A stretch of DNA of 64,000 nucleotides, taken from contig CP070751.1 in assembly GCA_020348445.1 (NCBI GenBank), forward strand, positions 2,273,153-2,337,152. Reading direction: 5' to 3'. The notes below the pieces were generated by a model that worked only from the letters and a program-made list of their open reading frames with translations, was not told where the DNA came from and searched no databases. This DNA is from Thermoplasmata archaeon (GTDB lineage Archaea; Thermoplasmatota; Thermoplasmata; GCA-020350865). The position numbers and the translations under genes are program-made. Shown one piece after another: positions 1 to 9,312 of the stretch (its first letter is position 1; each line of letters begins with the position of its first letter).

Positions 1-1568
1 GCATCCTCGGAATCCAAATCATTCAATTCATTACAAACTTTGACAGTCTCATCGAGTTTACCCTGTAACATCAGGGTTTTTGCCTTTTTAAGGTGAGCAT
101 CCCTTTCCTTGGGTTTGATTTGTAAAATCCTGTCATAGCAGACAATGGCTTCGTCATAGCGATCAAGTTCACACAGAAGTTCGGCTTTTTTATAGAATTT
201 TTCCAAGTCATCTGGATGTGTTATCAGAGCGTTGTCATAGCATCTCAGTGCCTCTTCAAAGCAGGCCTCTGCATCTTCATATCTGCCCAGGTTGTTGAAG
301 ATCTCCCCTCTGAATATCCAGCCCTCATCATAATCTGGGTTGAGTATAAGGGCATTTCCAAGGGATGCCAAGGCCTCTTCGGATCTGTTCATGCTGTTTA
401 ACGCGTCAGCTTTGGCATACCATGCGTGATCGTAGTTGGGATTTATATCAAGTGAGAGCTCTATAAGTTCCAATCCCTTTTCTGCTTGGCCTAATTTGTA
501 AAGAGCATATCCCTTGGCGTAAAGTGCATAATCAAAATCTGGCACGAGTTCAAGGGATTTATCATGATATTCTATCGATTCCGAGTGTCTGCCCATTTTA
601 TCCAGAGCATTGCCTATGTTGTTCCAGGCTATCTCGTAATCGGGATTGACTTCAATGGCTTTTTCGAAGTATGGAATGGACTCATCATATCTTCCCAAAT
701 TGTAAAGTGCATTACCGATATTGTTCCAAAGCACCTCGTCCTGGGAATCGTATTTCAAGGCCTGTCTGTAGCAGAACAGTGCATCCTCGAGCCTGTCCAT
801 ACCATGAAACGTGTAACCCTTGTTGTACCAGGCATGTTTGTAGTTTGGTGACAGTTCTAGGGCATGATCAAAGCAGCGCAACGCCTCCTCCTGGGCACCC
901 AAGATGAACAATGAAAAACCCTTGTTGTTCCAAGCCTCTTCATCTTTTGGATTCAAACTGAGGGCCGTATCATAACATTCGATGGCCTTTTCATATTCTC
1001 CAAGAGAATACAATGCCCGTCCTCTACCTGTCCATGCTCTCTCGAATTCCTTGTCTATTTTCAAAGCCTTATCGTAGCACTCGATGGCCTTAAGCGGTAT
1101 TTCCAAGTCCTCATAAAGTGTCCCCTTCCGAAACCATGCATTTTTATTCTGTGGATTGATCTTCAAGATGGTGTCATAGCATGCCAAGGCGCGTTTGGTC
1201 TTCCCAAGTTGCGCCAAAGCATTTGCCTTATCGTATAGGGCGCTTTTGTATTCGGGATTGATCTCCAGAGCCTTATCGTAAATTTCCACTGCCTCTTCAT
1301 ATTTATTCATATGACTCAGAGCACTGGCCTTGTTATACCATGCTACTTCATACTTTGGATTGGCCTCTATTGCCTTGTTGTAGCATTCAATGGCATCTTC
1401 TCTCTTTCCTATGGCGTCCAATGCCACGCCCTTGTTGTTATAGGCTATCTCATTTTGAGGATCTATTTTTATGGCGCGATCAAAATGCTCTAGGGCTTCC
1501 TCGTATCTATTGAGGTCGCATAATTTGTTGCCTTTGGATAGATGCACATTCAAATCTGGTTTTTCCAA
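1..1568 (-). CDS. TPR-repeat protein (3' end outside window)
   Basis: The frame is open without a stop from a TTG at 1568 to the window edge, about 522 residues. It consists almost entirely of 34-residue tetratricopeptide repeats (roughly 14-15), recognisable by recurring motifs such as AWYNKG, YEEAIECYDKALEINP and AWNNIGNAL. TPR arrays form superhelical scaffolds for protein-protein contacts; no catalytic domain or signal peptide is visible, so a cytosolic scaffold is the most that can be said. The TTG start is chosen because GAGGAA lies about 7 nt upstream, no ATG occurs in frame near the start, and an in-frame TGA lies further upstream. The gene is divergent from thiC. The C-terminus is missing, so a further domain cannot be excluded. 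Confidence 0.85.
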   Translation of the reverse strand, partial: MEKPDLNVHLSKGNKLCDLNRYEEALEHFDRAIKIDPQNEIAYNNKGVALDAIGKREDAIECYNKAIEANPKYEVAWYNKASALSHMNKYEEAVEIYDKALEINPEYKSALYDKANALAQLGKTKRALACYDTILKINPQNKNAWFRKGTLYEDLEIPLKAIECYDKALKIDKEFERAWTGRGRALYSLGEYEKAIECYDTALSLNPKDEEAWNNKGFSLFILGAQEEALRCFDHALELSPNYKHAWYNKGYTFHGMDRLEDALFCYRQALKYDSQDEVLWNNIGNALYNLGRYDESIPYFEKAIEVNPDYEIAWNNIGNALDKMGRHSESIEYHDKSLELVPDFDYALYAKGYALYKLGQAEKGLELIELSLDINPNYDHAWYAKADALNSMNRSEEALASLGNALILNPDYDEGWIFRGEIFNNLGRYEDAEACFEEALRCYDNALITHPDDLEKFYKKAELLCELDRYDEAIVCYDRILQIKPKERDAHLKKAKTLMLQGKLDETVKVCNELNDLDSED

Positions 1569-1697
1569 GGGGCATTCCTCTGCGGTAGGTAATTGATAGG
1601 CATGAAATAAATAGTTTTCTTCCTTAGTTCATAAGAAGAAGATTATCAGGGCCATATTCCAAACGTTTTAATATCACATGATTCAATAGGGCAGCCG

Positions 1698-2972
1698 ATG
1701 ACTCTGATTTCAGAAGCAAAAAAAGGCCTATCGGATTTGATTTGCGAGGTGGCCAAGCTCGAGGGTGTGGATCCTGAGAAGCTCAGAAAGCAGATTGCTG
1801 ATGGCAGGGTAACGATACCGTATAATCCTATCCATTCCCCGAAACCACTGGCCCTTGGAGAGGGATTGAGCGTTAAGGTCAATGCCAATATCGGCACCTC
1901 ACCTGATCATGCCGATTTGGATGAGGAGATACAAAAGGCCAAGGTGGCCTTGGAATATGGCTCAGATGCCGTAATGGATCTCAGTATCGGCGGTGATTTG
2001 GACCAGATAAGAAGAAAATTGATCGAGGTTGTGGATAAACCTTTTGGCACTGTTCCTATCTATCAAGCCGGTATCGAGGCTGCAAAAAAGAGTGCGGTCG
2101 TGGACATGACAGAGGATGACATGTTCAACAGTATTGAAAGGCATGCCAAGGACGGTGTTGATTTTATTGTGGCCCACTGCGGAATCACATTGGAGAGTGT
2201 AAACAGGCTGAAGAATCAGAAGAGGATAGTGGATTTGGTTTCCCGCGGAGGTTCTTTTCACACAGCGTGGATTCTCCACAATCAAAAGGAGAACCCGATC
2301 TACGAGAATTACGATTATCTTTTAGAGATGGCCCAGAAATACGATCTTACACTCAGTCTTGGGGACGGGATGAGATCAGGCTGCATCTACGATGCAAATG
2401 ACAGGGCAAAAATGCAGGAACTTTTGATAATAGGGGAGCTTGTGGAAAGAGCCAGGGAAAAGTGTGTATCCACCATAGTGGAAGGCCCAGGCCATGTTCC
2501 CTTGAACATCATCGAGAGCAATATTAAGATCATGAAATCAGCAACAAAGAACGCACCGTACTATGTCTTGGGCCCTCTTGTCACTGACATAGCGCCAGGC
2601 TACGATCATATAGTGGGTGCAATTGGCGGGGCCATAGCAGGATACGCAGGTGCAGATTTCTTGTGCTATGTCACTCCCTCTGAGCATTTATCTTTGCCAA
2701 CTGTGGAGGATGTGAAGGAAGGGGTGATCGCAGCCAGAATAGCGGCCCACAGCGCTGATCTGGCAAGAGGCTTGGGCTGGGATATAGACATTGAAATGGC
2801 CAAGGCAAGAAGGGACTTGGACTGGGAAAAGATGTTCAAGTTGGTCATCGATCCCGAGAAGGCACGAGGTTACAGGGACCAAAGAAAACCAACTTCTGAG
2901 GAGTTCTGCTCCATGTGCGGGGATCTGTGCGCAATAAAATTACCAAAAAAATATTTGAGAGGGGAGGATTGA
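1698..2972 (+). CDS. thiC: Phosphomethylpyrimidine synthase ThiC (radical SAM)
   Basis: ThiC converts aminoimidazole ribotide to HMP phosphate for thiamine synthesis, using a [4Fe-4S] cluster and S-adenosylmethionine. At 424 residues it is the short form lacking the N-terminal extension of enterobacterial ThiC. Family signatures include VNANIGTSPDHAD, YGSDAVMDLS, LSLGDGMRSG, EGPGHVPL, LGPLVTDIAPGYDHI and ADFLCYVTPSEHL. The C-terminal cluster motif reads CSMCGDLC, C-x2-C-x3-C, one residue shorter than the usual C-x2-C-x4-C. A TATA-like TTTTAATATC about 28 nt before the ATG suggests a leaderless or nearly leaderless mRNA, and no TPP or cobalamin riboswitch is apparent. An alternative is the paralogue BzaF (5-hydroxybenzimidazole synthase); no other thiamine or B12 gene is nearby to decide. 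Confidence 0.9.
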   Translation: MTLISEAKKGLSDLICEVAKLEGVDPEKLRKQIADGRVTIPYNPIHSPKPLALGEGLSVKVNANIGTSPDHADLDEEIQKAKVALEYGSDAVMDLSIGGDLDQIRRKLIEVVDKPFGTVPIYQAGIEAAKKSAVVDMTEDDMFNSIERHAKDGVDFIVAHCGITLESVNRLKNQKRIVDLVSRGGSFHTAWILHNQKENPIYENYDYLLEMAQKYDLTLSLGDGMRSGCIYDANDRAKMQELLIIGELVERAREKCVSTIVEGPGHVPLNIIESNIKIMKSATKNAPYYVLGPLVTDIAPGYDHIVGAIGGAIAGYAGADFLCYVTPSEHLSLPTVEDVKEGVIAARIAAHSADLARGLGWDIDIEMAKARRDLDWEKMFKLVIDPEKARGYRDQRKPTSEEFCSMCGDLCAIKLPKKYLRGED

Positions 2973-3015
2973 GGAAGAAAACTGTGTTCTTTCCCCTCTG
3001 ATATTGGAAGATTTT

Positions 3016-5406
3016 TTATTCGTATCTCAGGGCATCCCCAGGTTTAAGATGAGTAGCACGCCAAAGGGAAGGCTGTATCACCAACAGGGTCATAACAATG
3101 GTAAGAATCAGTGATATGAAAATGTACTCAACAGGGAATATAAAGGCGATATCAATGTGCATCAATTCATATATCATCTGATTAAGATACATACCAACGA
3201 AGAAGCCCATGGGAACCCCGGCTGCCCAGCCAAATAACGCTATTACCAATCCCTCGGTTCCGAAGACAGAGCGGATGCTCCTTGAACTTGAGCCAAGGCA
3301 ACGAAGCATGCCTATCTCCTTTGTCCTCTCCACCACGTTCATTGTTAGCATGCTGGCAAGCCCTATCATCGTTATGAGCACGATTATGCCTCCCACAGCC
3401 ATCATGAGGTTCATAACCTGCTGGTTGGCCTGTTGGTTCTGCTCCTCCGCAACATAAAGGATGAGATTGTTCACCACAAATCCTCTTTCTAGCATAGTAT
3501 CCTCGATTTCTGTAGCCACCCTGTCTATGGCATCGTGGGACGAGGATTCTGTAACAAAAGCAAATCCTGTGACCTCATCCCCCATCATGAGCTTGTTCTG
3601 GAGGGTCGAAATGGGAATAAAGCATGACATACCATTGTTCATAAGGACCGAGGAAAGACCAATGACCTCAAAGGAAAAGGTCCCGGTGGCCATCTGAACC
3701 TCTATATTATCACCTACCCTGATATCATGAATATCGGCCAAGGTCTTACTAAGTACTATCACGGATACATTGCTCTGCTCATCAAACTCATTATACCATC
3801 GCCCCTTATCCAGGGTTCTTTTATAGTCGTAAGCCACCGTATTATAGGTATAGCCAAAGACGGTAAGGGTATCATCTTTGAACATTACCTCTGTTACCAC
3901 AAGAGGTTCTGCGGTCTTTATTCCATCAATATCCAAGAGGACATATTGAAGGTCCTCATAAAGGGGCCTTCCCCCCTCTGGGGATCCTGTTGATATGATA
4001 TCGCTTGTCAAGTATTCGAATTCCTGGCTTACTGCTGCCTGTATGGAGAGCCCAGTGGATATAATGGCCAAAAACATGCCGACTGCAAGCGTTATCTGTA
4101 GTATAGTGGATAATGAACGCCCCTTCTTTCTTGCCATGTTTCGAAGACCCATCTGGGCACTGCGGGGAAGACCCTTCATCTTCATGAGCGCTAGATCGAA
4201 TCTTGATTTGCCATAGTTGGCTTGTATGCCGTGGTTCTCCATACCTTCCCTTGCTGTCATGCGAAGAGTCTTTATCAAAGCTGGGAATGTGGAGAGCAAT
4301 GTAAGACCCAAGCCCACTGCCATGCTTGCGAATACTACAGGAAGGTAAACGCCAAAACCTGGGGTGATTCCGAAGAAGGTATCTGCCAAAAACGATACCA
4401 TGAGATGTGACATATATATCCCCAAAATCCCACCTAGAAGGGAGCCAGTTCCTCCCATGATAAGTACTGTTTGAGTGTATGATCTCAGCACCTGAAATTT
4501 TGTCGCACCCACTGCCTTTAGCTGCCCTATCTCCTTTTTCTGCTCTGTGATCATTGTGTGCATGGTGTTGGAGATTAGGAATACAGAGCAAAAGAGGATC
4601 ATGAGGGTGAGTATGACAAAGAAGCTCGACATGTTAGAGAATTGTTGTTCCCCGGGCCAGTCGCCATTAAGCCTGACATCGGGAATCTCTGTAAACGATA
4701 CAAACTCGGTGTGCGCAAGAAGATACGCTTGAATATCCTCCACTGCTTTATCTGCATCCTCCTGTGTATTCTTCTCTAAATCAAAGCTGATGATGTTAAA
4801 ACCTGACGAGTTGGATAGCATATGAACAGTTTCCATATCAGCATAGAAAACCGCGAGGCCGAACATGGGGTAATCAGAGTAGAGAAGCGAATGGCCTGTC
4901 CCTGAAATTACCAGTCCCTGGACATTTCCTTCGAAATCGTAGACTTTTACTGTATTCCCTACTCCTCCTTGATAGAGGTTTACTCTCTTCATGTTCCTGT
5001 CCGCAAGAAGCTCCATATAGCCAGGTGCCTCTCCAGAATCCTTTGCAACTATGTCAACATTCTGCTGTGAAAAATTCTGGATTCCAATTATTATGACATC
5101 ATTTCGCCGCTCTCCAATGTACATCCTTGTGTAAAAAACTGATCTACCTTCCACGGCATTGACATTGTCCAGGTCATTGAGATCCTTTTGCTGTGAATCA
5201 TTTAAAACCAAATCCGAAATCCAGATCCGAACATCGTACATGTTGCTGTCCTCAACCTCCTTTTCCATGGCTTCGTCCATGAGAGGCACAACCGAAAACA
5301 GGCCCAAAGCAGCAACTGCCAGCGTGATGGTGAGCACTGTGAATACTGTCCTGGCCTTTCTTTTTCCAAGATCTCTAAAAGACTTTTTCCCAAGGGCAGA
5401 TACCAT
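3016..5406 (-). CDS. FtsX-like ABC transporter permease
   Basis: A MacB/LolCE-type permease of about 796 residues with two homologous halves. Each half starts with a membrane helix near a conserved LRNMARKKGR-type or DLGKRKAR basic turn, is followed by a large extracytoplasmic domain, and ends with an FtsX core (TEQKKEIGQLKAVGAT and VERTKEIGMLRCLGSS are the coupling-helix-like motifs). Such permeases work with a LolD-like ATPase in lipoprotein release, peptide export or mechanotransmission; the substrate here is unknown. The ATPase gene lies directly upstream and its stop is 2 nt before the alternative GTG start at 5415. I prefer ATG 5406 because AGGTGAT sits 5 nt upstream of it. Convergent with thiC. 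Confidence 0.9.
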   Translation of the reverse strand: MVSALGKKSFRDLGKRKARTVFTVLTITLAVAALGLFSVVPLMDEAMEKEVEDSNMYDVRIWISDLVLNDSQQKDLNDLDNVNAVEGRSVFYTRMYIGERRNDVIIIGIQNFSQQNVDIVAKDSGEAPGYMELLADRNMKRVNLYQGGVGNTVKVYDFEGNVQGLVISGTGHSLLYSDYPMFGLAVFYADMETVHMLSNSSGFNIISFDLEKNTQEDADKAVEDIQAYLLAHTEFVSFTEIPDVRLNGDWPGEQQFSNMSSFFVILTLMILFCSVFLISNTMHTMITEQKKEIGQLKAVGATKFQVLRSYTQTVLIMGGTGSLLGGILGIYMSHLMVSFLADTFFGITPGFGVYLPVVFASMAVGLGLTLLSTFPALIKTLRMTAREGMENHGIQANYGKSRFDLALMKMKGLPRSAQMGLRNMARKKGRSLSTILQITLAVGMFLAIISTGLSIQAAVSQEFEYLTSDIISTGSPEGGRPLYEDLQYVLLDIDGIKTAEPLVVTEVMFKDDTLTVFGYTYNTVAYDYKRTLDKGRWYNEFDEQSNVSVIVLSKTLADIHDIRVGDNIEVQMATGTFSFEVIGLSSVLMNNGMSCFIPISTLQNKLMMGDEVTGFAFVTESSSHDAIDRVATEIEDTMLERGFVVNNLILYVAEEQNQQANQQVMNLMMAVGGIIVLITMIGLASMLTMNVVERTKEIGMLRCLGSSSRSIRSVFGTEGLVIALFGWAAGVPMGFFVGMYLNQMIYELMHIDIAFIFPVEYIFISLILTIVMTLLVIQPSLWRATHLKPGDALRYE

Positions 5407-5417
5407 AGTAATCACCT

Positions 5418-6092
5418 TTAAGTGTTGACAACCTGCCCATCCAGGATGGTGATTCTCTTGCTAGCCCTTCTTGCCAGTTCCTTGGAGTGGGTTACGAAGA
5501 TTACGGTCTTGCCCTGCTTGTTAAGTTTCTCAAGAAGCTCGAACATCATCTTTTCGGTCTTTGAATCGAGGTTCCCAGTGGGTTCGTCCCCGATTATTAT
5601 CTTGGGATCGTTTGCAAGGGCCCTTGCTATTGCCACCCTCTGCTGCTCCCCACCCGAAAGCTCGCTGGGCAGGTTGTTCAGCTTGTCACCCAAACCCACA
5701 AGCTCGAGGTTCCTTTTGGCTATCTCTCGTCTCCCTTTTACGCTGCCCTTCTTTGCTAGGTCCATGGGTAGCATGGCATTCTCAAGGGCAGTTAATGTTG
5801 GGAACAACTGGAAGAACTGGAAGATGATACCAATGTTCTCCCCGCGCCATTTGGCCAGTTTATCTTCCTTCATGCTGTCTATTCTCTTTCCGTCCACAAT
5901 TACAGCACCCTTTGTTGGTCTGTCTATGCCCGTTATCATGTTCAGCAGGGTGGATTTCCCGCTGCCTGATGGCCCCACAATGGCGATAAGGCCCCCGTTG
6001 TCCATGACCAGATTGATGTTCTTCAGTGCCTGAAATTCTGTTTTCCCAGAGTTGTATACCTTATCAAGATCTCTCAATTCGATATTTACCAT
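5418..6092 (-). CDS. ABC transporter ATPase, LolD/MacB type
   Basis: A complete 224-residue nucleotide-binding subunit. It has Walker A GPSGSGKST (residues 40-48), Q-loop near residue 91, signature LSGGEQQR (144-151), Walker B IIIGDEP (165-171), D-loop NLDS and switch histidine in FVTHS (H201). The sequence is of the MacB/LolD family that energises FtsX-like permeases without substrate translocation through the membrane. AGGAGGT lies 6 nt before the ATG. It is translationally coupled to the downstream permease, so the two almost certainly form one transporter. Confidence 0.95.
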   Translation of the reverse strand: MVNIELRDLDKVYNSGKTEFQALKNINLVMDNGGLIAIVGPSGSGKSTLLNMITGIDRPTKGAVIVDGKRIDSMKEDKLAKWRGENIGIIFQFFQLFPTLTALENAMLPMDLAKKGSVKGRREIAKRNLELVGLGDKLNNLPSELSGGEQQRVAIARALANDPKIIIGDEPTGNLDSKTEKMMFELLEKLNKQGKTVIFVTHSKELARRASKRITILDGQVVNT

Positions 6093-6202
6093 GTTTTTAC
6101 CTCCTATATTATCCGATACATTTTACGGCGTTTACACTAATTCTTGCCTATTTTTCACAACTTTTTTCTATACTGGCTTAGTTTTTAAAAAGCTCAGATT
6201 CC

Positions 6203-7036
6203 TTATCCCCTCCTTGGCTCATGTGGGGGATTGTACTGGGAACTTCCATTGAACTCGTTCTTTGAGAGCACCAGTATGAAGATAGCGATCAGTGCGAACA
6301 GTGTCCCCAATATGGTAAACAATCCTAGGATCGCACCTGTCATTGCAATTCCCCAACCAGTTCTTCTGAATGCCTGCAGTGCACCGATTAATGCTATTAT
6401 GGAAAATAATACAATTAGAACTCCGCAGACGATAGTCACGCTCCTGATAAGATCCCAGGGAGGATAGCTGCCTTTTTCCACCACTCCAGAACCAGTATCC
6501 ATTGTAAAAGAGTATTCATTTGAAAAGTCCTCTTCTTTATCCCGGGAATGACGTGATGGATCGATAAATGTCTTGTAAATAATTGTTATGTACCCTTCCT
6601 TCTCAACCATGATCTTCCGATTTCCCGAGGGTACGTTACAGAGTATATAGTTACCATCGGAATCTGTCTTTGTGCTTAGGGGTTCTCCTACAATGGATAT
6701 ATTTACCCCGGCAATGGGAGTTCCATTTTTTGCCACAACAGTTCCTGTGATATCACCGTTTTGTTCCTGGCCAAAGAAGGTAAATCCCTCTTCCATATCT
6801 CCGAATACAAATCCAAAACTCAAAAGGGCCATACCCCCTACTATACCAAGAATAGCGGTAATAAGTAGCAATGCACCTGCAATAGATGGTTTTGAGGATT
6901 TCCCTTTTACAGGCGGTGGCGGGGGTTCATAGTAATAATGATGATGTATTTCCATTGGTCGTTCATAGGCCGGGGGCTTTTGTGCAGAATCAGGTTTCTC
7001 TTCCATTTTTTCCATCTCCTTTTCATTATTTGTCAT
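6203..7036 (-). CDS. Membrane protein with carboxypeptidase-regulatory-like domain
   Basis: About 277 residues. The N-terminal 45 residues are hydrophilic and carry a HHHYYYEPPPPP run; a membrane helix follows (about 50-75). Next comes an external domain starting GDITGTVVAKNGTPIAGVNISI and including TDSDGNYILCNVPSG, the pattern of carboxypeptidase regulatory-like/transthyretin folds. Three or so further helices end the protein. ATG 7036 is preferred over the longer GTG at 7045 because GAGGTGA sits 6 nt upstream; that Shine-Dalgarno overlaps the stop of the PspC-domain gene, indicating coupling. The His/Tyr/Pro-rich N-terminus resembles that of the neighbouring PspC protein, so the two may interact. 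Function unknown; envelope sensing is an inference from context. Confidence 0.75.
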   Translation of the reverse strand: MTNNEKEMEKMEEKPDSAQKPPAYERPMEIHHHYYYEPPPPPVKGKSSKPSIAGALLLITAILGIVGGMALLSFGFVFGDMEEGFTFFGQEQNGDITGTVVAKNGTPIAGVNISIVGEPLSTKTDSDGNYILCNVPSGNRKIMVEKEGYITIIYKTFIDPSRHSRDKEEDFSNEYSFTMDTGSGVVEKGSYPPWDLIRSVTIVCGVLIVLFSIIALIGALQAFRRTGWGIAMTGAILGLFTILGTLFALIAIFILVLSKNEFNGSSQYNPPHEPRRG

Positions 7037-7041
7037 ATTTC

Positions 7042-7410
7042 TCACCTCGGTGGTTTAAAATGGTGGTGATAATGTATTGCCCCTGGGCTGTATGTAGTAG
7101 AAACTTGTTGCTGTGGATAATAATAGCTTGGGTACTTATCCACGAATATCCACAATACCAGGTACACGATCACACCTATTCCTACGCTCAGTATGGTCAC
7201 AACAATCCAAAGAAGTCTTACTAATGTGGGATCCATATTAAAATGACCTGCAAGACCCCCGCATACTCCGGCAATCCACTTGTCACTTGTAGATCTGTAT
7301 AGTTTCCTTGGTGGATGATAGTGGTGCTGTATTTGATGTGGGGGTTGGTGGGAATCCCCATAATCACCAGTGTTCGCCTCATTTATGGGTTTTGTTTTGG
7401 GTTCTGTCAT
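7042..7410 (-). CDS. PspC-domain membrane protein
   Basis: A 122-residue protein with a PspC domain: KLYRSTSDKWIAGVCGGLAGHFNMDPTLVR followed by a single membrane helix (LLWIVVTILSVGIGVIVYLVLWIFV). PspC proteins sense or respond to membrane stress. The tails flanking the domain are rich in His, Tyr and Pro (HHYHPP, HYHHHF), a trait shared with the next gene, to which it is translationally coupled. It heads the leftward cluster with the LolD/FtsX transporter. A TATA-like sequence at about 7453-7463 (read on this strand) and AAGGTGAT before the ATG give it its own promoter and ribosome-binding site. Confidence 0.88.
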   Translation of the reverse strand: MTEPKTKPINEANTGDYGDSHQPPHQIQHHYHPPRKLYRSTSDKWIAGVCGGLAGHFNMDPTLVRLLWIVVTILSVGIGVIVYLVLWIFVDKYPSYYYPQQQVSTTYSPGAIHYHHHFKPPR

Positions 7411-7553
7411 GCCGCATCACCTTTTTTTCTTGTGATACGATTATCTAAATCAGAATATATATAAGGCAAAGAAAAACAGTTCCTAAATAAACTTTAGTAA
7501 GAATCTTCCGATAACTTTTATATATGAGAAGTTTTACCTTTTCAGGTGCTTAG

Positions 7554-8828
7554 ATGAAATCAGAGGACTCTGGCCGATCATTTTTATTATCTCGTGCTGT
7601 TGAGGAGCCGTTGGAAGCCACATTTGAATTGGGAGAGAATATAAAGGATATCTCATATAAACAAAAAAGGCCCGTTGTCCTGGGGATTTTAGGTCATATA
7701 ATCTTTTTGATATTTTTGGTACCTAGCATATACTATATCGTTTCTCTCATTGTTGATGGATTTCGCGGACGAGCCGAACTCACAACAGGATTGATCTTGG
7801 GTTCCTTGGTTTTTGGGCTGATACTCATATTTTTGATATCGATTACAGCAACGTCTATTATCTATCTCGTTCAAATTTATAAGTTCAATACCTTCCTTCG
7901 GAAGCGTTATTCTTTGATTGCGGGTCTTTCCACAGCAGAAACAAAGAAAGAGATCCCAGAAAAAGAGGAACCAAAGAAAAAGACCAAAGGCGAGGGTAAA
8001 TATCTAAAAAATCCTATATTTGCAATGCTGGACTTGGTCGAGGAATCCATGCATGAACTGCCTCAGATAGTCAACCTCATAAGATATTGTACATACTTCA
8101 TAATGGTCACAACATTATTTTTAATAATTACCATTTTTTTCAAAATGACCATGGATATTGAGATGTTTTTCTTAACAAGTTACTGGGAGCTAATTCTCGG
8201 AGCAATCGCTGTTGTATTGTTCCTTCCGGCTCTCAAATTACTGCTTGATTCTGAGATGCAATTTCGGTTCCTTGAGATTCGGCATAACATAATCGATGGT
8301 GTTAGGTTTGAAGAGGATATCACCGTGCCCGAGGGTGAAGATTCACTGAAAAGGCTCATTGCCTACTTGACTGAATCCGATCCTTACATAAAGAGTTCAG
8401 TTTTAGTAAATAAGGCGAAATTTCGTGAAGATGTGGTTCTTGAGGGTGAATCTGGCAAAGAATATCGATTTGATGCGTACTTTTCAGATTTCAACATTTT
8501 AAAGGAACAATCCATCAGTCTGGGTATGCCAATGGGAGGTTACGCGGTTTTCATCAAGGTGTTTTCTGAAGATATTGCCCTAAATAAGCTTAAAAAGCTC
8601 CGCAAATCTGTAACAGATGTTTGCGAAAAGGAGGATACTTTCCCGTTGAGAATAATCGCCCTTCAAAAGAAGATAAAGGAACTTCCAGATGATGTGTACG
8701 AATATGTGCTTGAGAATCCGGTGATATTAAAACGTACACCGACACACATCCAAATCGCTGCCGAGGATGAAAAGGTATATTCGTTCATACCGATGATATC
8801 TTACGGAAAGGGGGTGGGTAAGCAATAG
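7554..8828 (+). CDS. Four-helix membrane protein of unknown function
   Basis: A 424-residue protein not recognised as a named family. Two membrane helices lie at about 42-65 and 76-103, a Lys/Glu-rich linker (KKEIPEKEEPKKKTKGEGK) follows, then two more helices near 180-205 and 212-232, and a soluble C-terminal half of about 190 residues with mixed alpha/beta character. AGGTGCT precedes the ATG and a TTTTATATATG box lies about 30 nt upstream, in a promoter region shared with the divergent PspC gene. It is followed after 49 nt by a winged-helix gene. Any role is inference; the divergent arrangement hints at membrane homeostasis. Confidence 0.7.
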   Translation: MKSEDSGRSFLLSRAVEEPLEATFELGENIKDISYKQKRPVVLGILGHIIFLIFLVPSIYYIVSLIVDGFRGRAELTTGLILGSLVFGLILIFLISITATSIIYLVQIYKFNTFLRKRYSLIAGLSTAETKKEIPEKEEPKKKTKGEGKYLKNPIFAMLDLVEESMHELPQIVNLIRYCTYFIMVTTLFLIITIFFKMTMDIEMFFLTSYWELILGAIAVVLFLPALKLLLDSEMQFRFLEIRHNIIDGVRFEEDITVPEGEDSLKRLIAYLTESDPYIKSSVLVNKAKFREDVVLEGESGKEYRFDAYFSDFNILKEQSISLGMPMGGYAVFIKVFSEDIALNKLKKLRKSVTDVCEKEDTFPLRIIALQKKIKELPDDVYEYVLENPVILKRTPTHIQIAAEDEKVYSFIPMISYGKGVGKQ

Positions 8829-8877
8829 TAGCTTTCTTCTTACATCTTTTGAACTGAAATTAAAAGTGTGGTTCGTC

Positions 8878-9267
8878 ATGGCCAAGAAGTACAAGAGCTG
8901 GGAGCTTTACATGTGTCTTGCACTGAACAGGCTCGTCATGGAACTGGATCTGGACCTCTACCAGGATGGGCTAGAGGAAAAGCTCGATGAGATCTTGGCC
9001 CAAAGGGATGTCAAATTGCCAAAATCAGAGATATCGTACGAGATAAAGTCCAACTACCAGATGACGAACAAGATATTGAACAAATTGAAGGAAATGGGCC
9101 TAATCGATATAGAATTCGAGGATCCAATTTATAGTATCACCATTACGAAAAAGGGTGTGTTGTATATCCGTAAACACAACGAATTTTATATTTCGATGTA
9201 CGAGGATATTATCCGTGACCACTACAAATACCGGCAGATTCCCGCGTGGTTCAGGACAAAGGGATAA
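8878..9267 (+). CDS. Small winged-helix protein
   Basis: About 129 residues. The central part (SEISYEIKSNYQMTNKILNKLKEMGLIDIEFE...YSITITKKGVLYIRKH) has the helix-turn-helix plus wing pattern of archaeal winged-helix regulators of the HTH_45 type, including the typical TxKG near the wing. N- and C-terminal helices may dimerise. ATG 8878 (MAKKYKSW) is preferred to the GTG at 8866, though neither has a strong Shine-Dalgarno. It lies 49 nt downstream of the four-helix membrane protein and may be cotranscribed, perhaps regulating it or the divergent envelope cluster. Confidence 0.7.
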   Translation: MAKKYKSWELYMCLALNRLVMELDLDLYQDGLEEKLDEILAQRDVKLPKSEISYEIKSNYQMTNKILNKLKEMGLIDIEFEDPIYSITITKKGVLYIRKHNEFYISMYEDIIRDHYKYRQIPAWFRTKG

Positions 9268-9312
9268 AGAACTGAAGGATTATTGTTCATCATGTTTTTA
9301 AATAAAATGAAC

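Noticed and set aside
1604-1697. TPP riboswitch upstream of thiC
   Set aside because: No CTGAGA-type thi-box bases or pairing elements are seen, and the TATA box lies too near the ATG for a leader of that size.
3956-4591. 211-codon minus-strand ORF inside the FtsX-like gene
   Set aside because: Out-of-frame reading of a well supported permease gene.
5422-6033. 203-codon plus-strand ORF opposite the ABC ATPase gene
   Set aside because: It is the complement of a certain ATPase gene with all ABC motifs; its own sequence is Ser/Phe-rich and without ribosome-binding site.
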